From contig NZ_MDZB01000102.1 of assembly GCF_001816145.1 (NCBI RefSeq), positions 1 through 53,475 on the forward strand: a DNA stretch of 53,475 bases, written 5' to 3'. This stretch comes from Hymenobacter lapidarius (GTDB lineage: Bacteria; Bacteroidota; Bacteroidia; Cytophagales; Hymenobacteraceae). The translations under genes and the position numbers were made by a program. Of the stretch, positions 1 through 7,025 are shown one piece after another; position 1 is the first letter of the stretch, and every line of letters starts with the position of its first letter. The notes under the pieces are model-generated. The model was not told the origin of the DNA, made no database searches, and saw only the letters and a program-made list of their open reading frames with translations.

Positions 1-171
1 CTAAAGGGCGAGGGACAGACCAACATCGTCGAAGCCATTAATTGCTCCTTGCGCCAGCGCTGTGGCGTGCTCGTGCGTAAGTCCTGCTCCTTCAGCAAAT
101 CATTGGCCATGCATACGGCCCGAATTAAAATAGTTATCGATAATTATAATCGAAATATCATCTTATATTAG
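1..171 (+). CDS. IS1-family transposase, C-terminal part (cut by window start)
   Basis: Reading frame 1 is open from the first base to a TAG at 169-171 and gives 56 residues. The peptide has the C-terminal signature of IS1-type DDE transposases: TNIVEAIN (the Glu being the likely third catalytic residue), then SLRQRC, LVRKS and SFSK, and a final IDNYN. This part of the enzyme completes the catalytic site and runs to the protein end. The rest lies outside the window, so whether the element is intact cannot be judged. The downstream flank (172-243) is AT-rich and may contain the element's right end, but I could not identify a terminal repeat. Confidence 0.8.
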   Translation, partial: LKGEGQTNIVEAINCSLRQRCGVLVRKSCSFSKSLAMHTARIKIVIDNYNRNIILY

Positions 172-243
172 ACCACCGCCAAAATTTGCCGTGATTGAGT
201 ACCAAGTTTTAGATAGTTTTCTCATAAAAAGTAAATTTACACG

Positions 244-456
244 ATGTCCTTCCGCCTAGACCGCACCGCCCACCACGCCGGCACCCACGAGCAGGCGGCC
301 CAGTACCACGCCACCCACCAGCCCGCCACACCCGCCGAGCGCCTGCTAGCCGCCGCCTACCTCAACAGTGTGGCTTATGGCTACGACTTAAAGAATCCGC
401 CCCGGCTCGACCGAACGGCCTTTGCCACGCGCCGGCACGCCCACCGCAATGGGTAA
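244..456 (+). CDS. Small conserved-type protein upstream of nucleotidyltransferase (putative antitoxin-like partner)
   Basis: A 70-residue soluble protein with no signal peptide or membrane segment. It carries the same short motif, RLDRTA, near both ends (residues 4-9 and 54-59), with an Ala/Leu-rich helix between them (about 31-47, ERLLAAAYLNSVAYGY). From memory, small proteins with a helix of this kind followed by LDRTxF precede DUF6036-type nucleotidyltransferase genes in many Bacteroidota; I know no tested function. Its stop codon overlaps the start of the next gene by 8 bases, which points to translational coupling and a joint role. Calling it an antitoxin is an inference from this arrangement only. 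Confidence 0.65.
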   Translation: MSFRLDRTAHHAGTHEQAAQYHATHQPATPAERLLAAAYLNSVAYGYDLKNPPRLDRTAFATRRHAHRNG

Positions 457-904
457 TCTGTTCAACCCCGATTTTCAGGATTTTCTGCGCGCCCTGTGGC
501 TGCACGAAGTGCGCTACGTGCTGGTGGGTGGCTATTCGGTGATTATGCACGGCTACAGCCGCACCACCGGTGACCTGGATTTGTGGGTAGAGAAATCAAC
601 TGAAAACTACGAGCAGTTAGTCAGGGCTTTTAACCATTTTGGAATGCCCGTTTTTGATATGACGGCGCACAATTTTCTGCACAACCCGGCGATGGACGTG
701 TTCACATTTGGTCGTCCGCCCGTGGCCATCGACATTATCACACAGCTTAAAGGATTGGAATTTGCCGAAGCCTACGTGGCTGCCACGGACATTGAACAGG
801 ACGGAACAACCGTACGGCTCATTCAGTACCAACACCTGCTGCAAGCCAAGCGCGCCGCCGGACGCCCACGCGACCAAAATGACTTAGAGAACTTGATTCG
901 ATAG
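449..904 (+). CDS. Nucleotidyltransferase-fold protein (DUF6036/AbiEii-like)
   Basis: 151 residues from the ATG at 449; a TTG at 422 would add nine unlikely residues. The first 50 residues hold the nucleotidyltransferase core: VGGYSVIMHGYSRTTGDLDL (about 26-45) with the GG motif and the D42-x-D44 metal-binding pair. A third acidic residue may be the Asp in AIDIIT. Relatives transfer nucleotides to RNA or protein targets, and several are toxins of type II or IV systems. The overlap with the upstream 70-residue gene suggests a two-gene module. The next 190 bases have only a terminator, so this pair is a complete transcription unit beside an IS1 remnant, as expected for a mobile accessory module. 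The substrate is unknown. Confidence 0.75.
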   Translation: MGNLFNPDFQDFLRALWLHEVRYVLVGGYSVIMHGYSRTTGDLDLWVEKSTENYEQLVRAFNHFGMPVFDMTAHNFLHNPAMDVFTFGRPPVAIDIITQLKGLEFAEAYVAATDIEQDGTTVRLIQYQHLLQAKRAAGRPRDQNDLENLIR

Positions 905-913
905 TGAAAGCAG

Positions 914-949
914 AAGCGGCGAATGAACCCTCAGTCGCCGCTTTTTTTA
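914..949 (+). terminator. Rho-independent terminator after the nucleotidyltransferase pair
   Basis: An 8-base stem (AGCGGCGA at 915-922 pairing with TCGCCGCT at 934-941) with an 11-base loop is followed by a run of seven or eight T. It sits 10 bases after the nucleotidyltransferase stop codon. The bases from here to 1097 show no other convincing signal. Confidence 0.85.
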
Positions 950-1097
950 TGGGCTTATGGAGGAGGCAAAGGCACGGTGCCGGTAGGGTAAAAGCCCGGG
1001 TTCGACGCGTGAGGAATGGCATCTGACGAAGACCGAAATCCATGGGTGGCTGGGGCTAGTAAGTTTAATCATTCAACAACCCCAAACGCCTGCTGCC

Positions 1098-1286
1098 GTG
1101 TCTAAGCTCTACATCTTTTCCACCGTTTTTCTATTCTGGGTAGCGGTCTATGGCTCCATGCTGCACGTGCATTTGGCTGCTCCTTCGGTGCGCTCTATCA
1201 AGGTCCCCACCTTCCGGTCTATTCTGGTTCGCTCCACGTCCATTGTGCAAGTCAACAAGCCCTGCATTGCCACCAATTTCAACTAG
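1098..1286 (+). CDS. Possible small membrane-anchored protein, hypothetical
   Basis: An open frame of 62 codons starting with GTG. The first 20 residues are hydrophobic (LYIFSTVFLFWVAVYGSML) and could be a membrane anchor; the rest is polar and has no motif I recognise. There is no clear ribosome binding site. It lies between two terminators, convergent to the complex I operon. Another short frame overlaps it, so it may equally be non-coding spacer. Without this gene, 950-1362 would be an intergenic stretch. Confidence 0.3.
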   Translation: MSKLYIFSTVFLFWVAVYGSMLHVHLAAPSVRSIKVPTFRSILVRSTSIVQVNKPCIATNFN

Positions 1287-1362
1287 TTACGGTCCGGCTG
1301 CTATAACCGGGTCAATTATTCGATACGCTTCGACGATAGGGATTTAAAAATTATAATTAAAC

Positions 1363-1395
1363 AAAAGAGCCGCATCCATTGGATGCGGCTCTTTT
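1363..1395. terminator. Strong bidirectional terminator at the end of the nuo operon
   Basis: A near-perfect palindrome: AAAAGAGCCGCATCC pairs with GGATGCGGCTCTTTT around a two- or three-base loop. Its A-run and T-run allow termination on either strand. It lies 22 bases beyond the nuoJ stop codon, so the minus-strand nuo transcript is expected to end here rather than run on into nuoK. Confidence 0.9.
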
Positions 1396-1417
1396 GCGTA
1401 GAAAGAAACCTGAAAGC

Positions 1418-1927
1418 CTAGAAATTTCGCTCCCCCGTCTCGCGCTTACCCAGCATTACCGAACCCACCATGGCGGCCAGCAGCAGGATGGAGGCCAGCT
1501 CAAATGGTAGTGCGTACTGCTGAAACAGCACCAGGCCCAGCTTGTCCACCATGCCAATCTGCGAGTCGAAGCTGGTGGCGTTGTAGCCTTCAGGCTGAAT
1601 GTCACGCATGGCAGCCACCAATATCAGCAACAGCGAGCCGCCGGCAATGGCGGCTGCGAACTTGGCCAGGGCCGGCTTGTGTGGTTCGGTGTCCTCGTTC
1701 AGGTTCAGGAACATAATCACGAACAGGAACAGCACCATAATGGCGCCGGCATATACGATGATGTTTACGGCCGCCAGAAACTGCGCGTTCAGCAGCAGAT
1801 AGTGGCCCGAGAGGGTAAAGAACGTGAGGATGAGGAACAGGACGCTGTGCACCGGGTTTTTGGCCAGTACCACGCCCAATGCACTCAGCAGGGCCACGAA
1901 CGAAAGAAAGAGAAAGAGGGAAGACAT
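1418..1927 (-). CDS. nuoJ: NADH-quinone oxidoreductase subunit J
   Basis: 169 residues and about five hydrophobic segments: a membrane subunit of complex I (ND6 family). It helps form the quinone-coupled proton-pumping arm next to NuoA, H and K. The start FLFLSFVALLSALGVVLAKN, the internal LLLNAQFLAAVNIIVYAGAI and the length all fit the family. It is the last gene of the nuoA-J transcription unit. nuoK usually follows, but here a terminator lies 22 bases on. A repeat element separates it from nuoI. Confidence 0.95.
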   Translation of the reverse strand: MSSLFLFLSFVALLSALGVVLAKNPVHSVLFLILTFFTLSGHYLLLNAQFLAAVNIIVYAGAIMVLFLFVIMFLNLNEDTEPHKPALAKFAAAIAGGSLLLILVAAMRDIQPEGYNATSFDSQIGMVDKLGLVLFQQYALPFELASILLLAAMVGSVMLGKRETGERNF

Positions 1928-1931
1928 TGAT

Positions 1932-2035
1932 TGTCATGCTGAGCGCAGCGAAGCATCTTATCACACTTGCGCCGCGAGGGTTAAATATTCTGGCGAAGGC
2001 AGCGGTGATAAGATGCTTCCTTCGTCAGCATGACA
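1932..2035. repeat. Palindromic repeat, GTCATGCTGAGC family, copy 1 (nuoI/nuoJ junction)
   Basis: A 104-base imperfect palindrome filling almost the whole gap between nuoI and nuoJ. The left end TGTCATGCTGAGC and following AAGCATCTTATCAC pair with GTGATAAGATGCTTCC and GTCAGCATGACA at the right end. The centre is unpaired. It has no coding capacity. In RNA it would fold as a long hairpin between two cistrons. The form is that of a REP or MITE-like element. Confidence 0.85.
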
Positions 2036-2040
2036 AGTAG

Positions 2041-2619
2041 TTACGCTGATTGCGTGCGCAACTTGTCGGCTTGTTCGGCCGTGAGCTGAATACCGCGCTT
2101 CGAGCGGTTGTCCGGCGTTACGGGCTCCACCAGTCGGTCTTTGCCGTAAATGAACTCGTCGCGCTCGAAGCGGGGCGGGGCCATTTTGTCGGCTTGCAGG
2201 TACACGGCGGCTTTGGGGCAAGCTTCCTCGCACAGGCCGCAGAAGATGCAGCGCAACATGTTGATTTCGTAGCTTACGGCGTACTTCTCCTCGCGATAGA
2301 GGCTTTCTTCGCCTTTTTTGCGCTCGCCGGCTACCATGGTAATGGCTTCAGCGGGGCAGGCCACGGCGCACAGGCCACAGGCTGTACAACGCTCCCGGCC
2401 CTTTTCGTCGCGCTTGAGCACGTGCAAGCCCCGGAAAACAGGGGAGAAGGGACGAGTCTCTTCGGGGTAGCGAATGGTGACCTGCTTTTTGGTCGCAGCC
2501 CGGAAAAAATGCTGCATCGTAATGCTCAGGCCTTGGAAAATAGCTGGCAGGTAGGCCCGCTCGGCTAAGGTCATGGGCTTCTTTTCGAGGACTTTAGCGC
2601 GTTTGCTTAGGGATTCCAT
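2041..2619 (-). CDS. nuoI: NADH-quinone oxidoreductase subunit I (two 4Fe-4S clusters)
   Basis: 192 residues. It carries two 8-iron ferredoxin motifs: C78-x2-C81-x2-C84-x3-C88-P and C124-x2-C127-x2-C130-x3-C134-P. These bind clusters N6a and N6b, which pass electrons from the peripheral arm towards NuoB near the membrane. The N-terminal LPAIFQGLSITMQHFF segment is the usual amphipathic anchor. It lies in the nuo operon between nuoH and nuoJ, with a palindromic repeat on each side. Confidence 0.96.
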   Translation of the reverse strand: MESLSKRAKVLEKKPMTLAERAYLPAIFQGLSITMQHFFRAATKKQVTIRYPEETRPFSPVFRGLHVLKRDEKGRERCTACGLCAVACPAEAITMVAGERKKGEESLYREEKYAVSYEINMLRCIFCGLCEEACPKAAVYLQADKMAPPRFERDEFIYGKDRLVEPVTPDNRSKRGIQLTAEQADKLRTQSA

Positions 2620-2627
2620 AGAGTTTC

Positions 2628-2731
2628 TGTCATGCTGAGCCTGCGAGGTATCTTACCACGTTCGCGATGCCGGGGGTAACTATCTCTGACGAAAGTAGCC
2701 GTGGTAAGATGCTTTCTTCGTCAGCATGACA
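2628..2731. repeat. Palindromic repeat, GTCATGCTGAGC family, copy 2 (nuoH/nuoI junction)
   Basis: A 104-base palindrome with TGTCATGCTGAGC at one end and GTCAGCATGACA at the other. Internal arms ATCTTACCACG and GTGGTAAGATGC also pair. It occupies almost all of the nuoH-nuoI gap. It has the same length as copy 1 but differs at many positions in the centre, so it is an older separate insertion rather than a fresh duplicate. Confidence 0.85.
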
Positions 2732-2734
2732 TTT

Positions 2735-3829
2735 TTATTTAATTATGCCAAACGTAATCAGGCCGCCCGTCAGCAGGATGTTGAAGATGGCCAGGGGGAT
2801 GAGGATGGTCCAGCCCAGGCGCATCAGCTGGTCGTAGCGGAAGCGCGGCAGCGTCCAGCGCACCCACATGAAGAAGAAGATGAAGCTGAAGATTTTGGCG
2901 AACAAGCCCACCAGTCCGAGGATGGTGATGATGTTGGAAGCCGTCACCAACTCCAGGCCTTGCGCCGACACCAGCCAGTTGCGCAGCTCAGCTTGGAACG
3001 GGAAGTTGAAGCCGCCAAAGTACAGCACGCTCATCACGGCCGAAGCCACAAACACGTTGATGTACTCCGCAAACAGGTACAAGCCCATTTTCATGGAGCT
3101 GTACTCGGTGTGGTAGCCGCCAATCAACTCAGTTTCGCACTCCGGCAGGTCGAAGGGCGTGCGATTGGTTTCAGCGAAAGCGCACACAATGAAGATGATG
3201 AAGCCCAGAGGCTGCTTCATCACGTTCCAGTTGAAAATATCCTGCCACACGAAAGGCGCGTCGGAAGCCTGCTGGAAGGTGATTTCGCGCAGCGACAGCG
3301 AGCCCGACATCATCAGCACGGCAATCAGGGCGAGGCCCATGGCAATTTCGTAACTGATGTTTTGCGAAGCGGCACGGATGGCGCCGAGCAGCGAAAACTT
3401 GTTATTCGAAGCCCAGCCGCCAATCATGATGCCGTACACGCCCAGCGACACCATCCCGAACACGTAAAGCATGCCCACGTTGATTTCAATGCCCTGCAAG
3501 TGAATGGCGGTTTCGCCAAACTGCAGCACGTTGCCAAACGGAATCACCGCCGACGACATCAAAGCCGTAATCATCGCCAAGCACGGCCCGAATACGAACA
3601 GCGCCCGGTTGGCCCCGGCGGGGAAGAATTCTTCCTTCGTGAAGAGCTTCACGGCATCAGCCAGCGGCTGGAGCAGGCCAAAAGGCCCGGCGCGGTCCGG
3701 CCCAACCCGGTCCTGCAGAAACGCGGCAATGACGCGCTCCGCATAAGTAGAGTATGTGGCAATCAGCAACGAGACGCCGAAAACAACTAAAACGACGACG
3801 CCTTGCCAGGCTAAGGGTGGGAAATCCAT
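2735..3829 (-). CDS. nuoH: NADH-quinone oxidoreductase subunit H
   Basis: 364 residues with about eight membrane helices; the ND1 subunit of complex I, which forms part of the quinone chamber with NuoB and NuoD. Family signatures seen are ERVIAAFLQDRVGPDRAGPF near the N-terminus, LADAVKLFTKEE, and the acidic loop FAETNRTPFDLPECETEL in the middle, which lines the quinone channel. Length and start (ATG at 3829) are normal. The gene lies in operon order between nuoG and nuoI. Confidence 0.96.
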   Translation of the reverse strand: MDFPPLAWQGVVVLVVFGVSLLIATYSTYAERVIAAFLQDRVGPDRAGPFGLLQPLADAVKLFTKEEFFPAGANRALFVFGPCLAMITALMSSAVIPFGNVLQFGETAIHLQGIEINVGMLYVFGMVSLGVYGIMIGGWASNNKFSLLGAIRAASQNISYEIAMGLALIAVLMMSGSLSLREITFQQASDAPFVWQDIFNWNVMKQPLGFIIFIVCAFAETNRTPFDLPECETELIGGYHTEYSSMKMGLYLFAEYINVFVASAVMSVLYFGGFNFPFQAELRNWLVSAQGLELVTASNIITILGLVGLFAKIFSFIFFFMWVRWTLPRFRYDQLMRLGWTILIPLAIFNILLTGGLITFGIIK

Positions 3830-3838
3830 AGAGGAATT

Positions 3839-3953
3839 GTCATGCTGAGCTTGCGAAGCAACTTATAAGGTTCGCGTTGCTCGGGTATGTATATTTTCTG
3901 CGAAGGTAGCCGCGATATGACGCTTCCTTCGGAACGCCAGATGAAGCACGACA
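3839..3953. repeat. Palindromic repeat, GTCATGCTGAGC family, copy 3, degraded (nuoG/nuoH junction)
   Basis: The left end TTGTCATGCTGAGC is intact and the internal CGAAGGTAGCCGCGATATGACGC matches the family, but the right end has decayed: GGAACGCCAGATGAAGCACGACA replaces the expected TCGTCAGCATGACA. It fills the gap between nuoG and nuoH. The decay suggests no strong selection to keep the hairpin perfect here. Confidence 0.65.
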
Positions 3954-3959
3954 GACGAT

Positions 3960-4976
3960 TTAGTTATTCAGGCCGCCCAGCCGCAGTGGCGGGTTACGTT
4001 CCAGTTCGCGGGTGGTGCTTTCCGGCAGGTCCAGAATCACTTGCGGGTTCACCACCGGCAGCTCGTAGTGGTTTTGGGCAATAACCGAGGCGCGGTTGAT
4101 GTGCGCTGGTCCTTCCAGCGTCCAGTCCGACGTTTCCTTTTTGTCGAAGCGGCAGGTGTTACAAATCCACTCCTTCACTTCGCCGTACTCGTCCTTACGG
4201 GCCGTCACGCGGAGCACGTCCTTGCCTTTGTACCACAGCGTGACGTGGCCGTTACACTTATCAGTTTCGCAGTCGCGGTGGGCATTCACGGGTTTCGTGA
4301 ACCACACACGCTGCTTAAAGCGGAAGGTCTTGTCGGTCAGCGCGCCCACCGGGCACACATCGATGACGTTGCCGCTGAAATCGTTGTCGATAATGTTCTC
4401 AATGTAAGTGCCAATCTCCGAGGCATCGCCGCGGCCTAGCACGCCGTGTACACGCTCGGGGGTTAGCTGGTCGGCCACGTACACGCAGCGGTAGCACAGG
4501 ATGCAGCGCGTCATGTGCAGTTGAATGAGCGGGCCGATGTCGATTTTCTCGAACGTGCGGCGCTCTTCCTCGTAGCGGGTGGTGCTCAGGCCGTGCTCGA
4601 AGGCGAAGTCCTGCAGGCTACACTCACCAGCCTGGTCGCACACCGGGCAGTCGAGCGGGTGGTTGATGAGCAGCATCTCCACGATGCCCTTGCGCACGTC
4701 CATTACCTGCTCGTTGATGGTGTTTTCCACCACCATGCCGTCCTGTACCGTCGTGATGCACGAGGCCACCAGCTTGGGCATGGGCCGCGGGTCTTTGGCC
4801 GAGCCGGCCGATACCTTCACCAAGCAGGCGCGGCATTTGCCGCCCGAGCCCTTCAGCGGGGTGTAGTAGCACATGGCGGGCGGCACGATGCCCCCGCCAA
4901 TCTGGCGGGCTGCATTCAGGATAGTGGTGCCGTCCGGAACCTCTATCTCAATGCCGTCGAAGGTTATTTTAGCCAT
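3960..4976 (-). CDS. nuoG: NADH-quinone oxidoreductase subunit G, short form without molybdopterin domain
   Basis: 338 residues, against about 680-910 in proteobacterial NuoG. The Fe-S part is complete. C36, C48, C51 and C73 bind the 2Fe-2S cluster. H106-x3-C110-x2-C113-x5-C119 binds the 4Fe-4S cluster with the unusual His ligand. C158-x2-C161-x2-C164 plus the Cys of VIDVCPVGAL bind the next 4Fe-4S. The region after about residue 230 still has DCETDKC and ICNTC motifs, then the protein ends. The large C-terminal molybdopterin-oxidoreductase-like domain is absent. Short NuoG is, to my knowledge, common in Cytophagales, so this is lineage-typical rather than a truncation. Confidence 0.93.
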   Translation of the reverse strand: MAKITFDGIEIEVPDGTTILNAARQIGGGIVPPAMCYYTPLKGSGGKCRACLVKVSAGSAKDPRPMPKLVASCITTVQDGMVVENTINEQVMDVRKGIVEMLLINHPLDCPVCDQAGECSLQDFAFEHGLSTTRYEEERRTFEKIDIGPLIQLHMTRCILCYRCVYVADQLTPERVHGVLGRGDASEIGTYIENIIDNDFSGNVIDVCPVGALTDKTFRFKQRVWFTKPVNAHRDCETDKCNGHVTLWYKGKDVLRVTARKDEYGEVKEWICNTCRFDKKETSDWTLEGPAHINRASVIAQNHYELPVVNPQVILDLPESTTRELERNPPLRLGGLNN

Positions 4977-5005
4977 TGGTTTATCTTATTACAATTTCGT
5001 TAGAG

Positions 5006-5034
5006 CGTCATGCTTCGCTTTGCTCTGCATGACG
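5006..5034. repeat. Minimal palindrome related to the GTCATGCTGAGC family (nuoF/nuoG junction)
   Basis: A 29-base element: CGTCATGC pairs with GCATGACG, and between them TTCGCTTTGCTCT is a short centre. It looks like the two outermost ends of the larger repeat brought together, either an internal deletion product or a minimal independent copy. It lies between the nuoF stop and the nuoG start side of the operon. Confidence 0.6.
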
Positions 5035-5066
5035 TTCTTTTTAATTGGGCTGTTGACAGGCAGGCA

Positions 5067-6407
5067 TTACGCCAATACTGCCGCGCCGCGATATACCGCG
5101 CCGGGCACCGTGGCTTCTTTGGGATTGGTCACGTGCCACTCAAATTCGTGGCGGAAGTGGCGCACGGCAGCGGCTACCGGCCACGCCGCAGCTTCGCCCA
5201 GTGGGCAGATGGTGTTGCCTTCAATCTGCTTGGCCACGCTCACAATCAGGTCGATGTCGTGCATCGAGCCGTGGCCGTGCTCCAAGCGGTGCAGCACTTT
5301 TTCCAGCCATCCTGTCCCCTCGCGGCAGGGCGAGCACTGCCCGCACGACTCGTGGTGATAGAAGCGCGAGAAGTTCCAGGTGTTCTTTACGATGCACGTC
5401 GTCTCGTCCATCGCAATGAAGCCACCGGAACCCAGCATGGTGCCCGTGATGAAGCCGCCGTCGCTCAGCGACTCGTAGGACATCAGGCGGTTTTCGCCAG
5501 CCGCCGTTTTCAGGATGAGCTCCTTGGGCAGAATCGGCACGGATGAGCCGCCGGCCACTACAGCCTTCAGCTCGCGGCCTTTCCAGATGCCGCCGCAGTA
5601 CTCATCGGAATAGATGAATTCTTCCACCGGCAGGCCCAGCTCGATTTCGTAGATGCCGGGCTTATTGAGGTGGCCGCAGGCCGAAATAAGCTTGGTCCCC
5701 GTGCTTTTGCCGATGCCGATTTTGGCGTACTCGTCGCCGCCTTCGTTCACAATAATTGGCACGGCCGCAATGGTTTCCACGTTATTCACCACCGTGGGGC
5801 GGGCGTATAGCCCCTGCACGGCCGGGAACGGCGGCTTGTTGCGCGGGTTGCCGCGCTTGCCTTCCAACGATTCCAGCAAGGCCGTTTCTTCGCCGCAGAT
5901 GTAAGCGCCGGCCCCGGGGTGCACGTGCAAATCCAAGGAGTAACCCGAACCGAGGATGTTCTCGCCCAGAAAACCAGCGGCGTAGGCTTCGGCAATGGCC
6001 TTTTCCAGAATGCGCAGCACGTACAATAGCTCGCCGCGGATGTAGATGTAGCTGGTGCGTGCGCCGAGGGCGTAGCTGCCCGTAATCATGCCCTCAATGA
6101 GCAGGTGGGGCAGTTTCGTCATCAACTGCCGGTCCTTGAAGGTGCCGGGCTCCGATTCGTCGGCGTTGCAGACGAGGTAGCGCGGCACGCCCTCCGGCTT
6201 GGCCAGGAAGCCCCACTTCATGCCGGCCGGGAAGCCCGCGCCGCCACGTCCGCGCAGGCCCGACTTCTTCACTTCTTCCGTCACCTCATCGGGCGTCATG
6301 GTTTTGAGCGCCTTCTCCACGGAGCGGTAGCCGCCGTGCTTGCGGTAGACCTCGAAGGTATTGATGCCTTCGACGTTGATATGTTCGGTTAATAGCTTGC
6401 GGCCCAT
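5067..6407 (-). CDS. nuoF: NADH-quinone oxidoreductase subunit F (NADH and FMN binding)
   Basis: 446 residues. This is the entry point of electrons into complex I: it oxidises NADH at FMN and passes electrons to cluster N3. The NADH motif GRGGAGFPAGMKW is at about 53-65 and the FMN motif NADESEPGTFKDR at 81-93. The 4Fe-4S ligands are C355-x2-C358-x2-C361 (SCGQCSPCREGTGW) and C401. The ATG at 6407 gives the usual length. It lies in the operon after nuoE with a 30-base gap. Confidence 0.97.
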   Translation of the reverse strand: MGRKLLTEHINVEGINTFEVYRKHGGYRSVEKALKTMTPDEVTEEVKKSGLRGRGGAGFPAGMKWGFLAKPEGVPRYLVCNADESEPGTFKDRQLMTKLPHLLIEGMITGSYALGARTSYIYIRGELLYVLRILEKAIAEAYAAGFLGENILGSGYSLDLHVHPGAGAYICGEETALLESLEGKRGNPRNKPPFPAVQGLYARPTVVNNVETIAAVPIIVNEGGDEYAKIGIGKSTGTKLISACGHLNKPGIYEIELGLPVEEFIYSDEYCGGIWKGRELKAVVAGGSSVPILPKELILKTAAGENRLMSYESLSDGGFITGTMLGSGGFIAMDETTCIVKNTWNFSRFYHHESCGQCSPCREGTGWLEKVLHRLEHGHGSMHDIDLIVSVAKQIEGNTICPLGEAAAWPVAAAVRHFRHEFEWHVTNPKEATVPGAVYRGAAVLA

Positions 6408-6437
6408 AATGGTAAGCGTTGTGCTGTTGGCCAGCCG

Positions 6438-7010
6438 TTAGTTGTTTTTGAGGGAGTTGGGCAATTCGTTTTCTTCCCACGACAGGATGGGGCGATGAAT
6501 CTGCTCGCGTAACTCGTTGAGCATGGCGTCCACCGCTTCGGGCGTGTCGAGCTGCTCGTAATACTGCTCGCGCACCTGCACCACGGGCGCAAAGCCGCAG
6601 GCAGCCAGGCACTCCACTTCCTTAAGCGTGAATAACCCGTCGGGCGAGGTTTCGCCCACCTTGGCCCCGGTGATGCGCTCCAGGTGTTCGGTCAGCTCGT
6701 CGGAGCCGCGCAGCATGCAGGGGCCCGTGCGGCAGATTTCCAGCACGTGCTTGCCCACCAGCTTGAGGTTGTACATGGTGTAGAACGACGACACCTCGTA
6801 TACTTCAATGGGCTTGATGTTCAGTGTTTCAGCCACCAAATCCTGCACCTCGGGGCTCACCCAGCCGCCAAATTCGGCTTGCGCGATGTGCAGAATCGGC
6901 AGCAGGGCCGACTTGCTCCGGTCTTCCGGATAGTGCGTGAGCAGGCGCTTGATTTCCGCTTGGGCGGCGGCAGAAAATTGCGGTTTAGCGGGCGCGGTGG
7001 TCGGCTCCAT
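6438..7010 (-). CDS. nuoE: NADH-quinone oxidoreductase subunit E (2Fe-2S)
   Basis: 190 residues from the ATG at 7010; an upstream TTG at 7022 is possible but lies almost against the nuoD stop. The thioredoxin-like fold carries the N1a cluster through C93-x4-C98 (CRTGPC) and C134-x3-C138 (CLAACG). It forms the NADH dehydrogenase tip with NuoF and NuoG. It starts 15 bases after nuoD ends, consistent with co-translation. Confidence 0.95.
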   Translation of the reverse strand: MEPTTAPAKPQFSAAAQAEIKRLLTHYPEDRSKSALLPILHIAQAEFGGWVSPEVQDLVAETLNIKPIEVYEVSSFYTMYNLKLVGKHVLEICRTGPCMLRGSDELTEHLERITGAKVGETSPDGLFTLKEVECLAACGFAPVVQVREQYYEQLDTPEAVDAMLNELREQIHRPILSWEENELPNSLKNN

Positions 7011-7025
7011 AATCAATAGCAAAAA

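Noticed and set aside
819..1043. 74-codon minus-strand frame after the nucleotidyltransferase
   Set aside because: No motif, overlaps the terminator and the end of a better gene.
2726..3790. Long plus-strand open frame of 354 codons opposite nuoH
   Set aside because: It is the mirror frame of nuoH, rich in His, Gln and Arg without any domain, as expected from antisense reading of a GC-rich gene.
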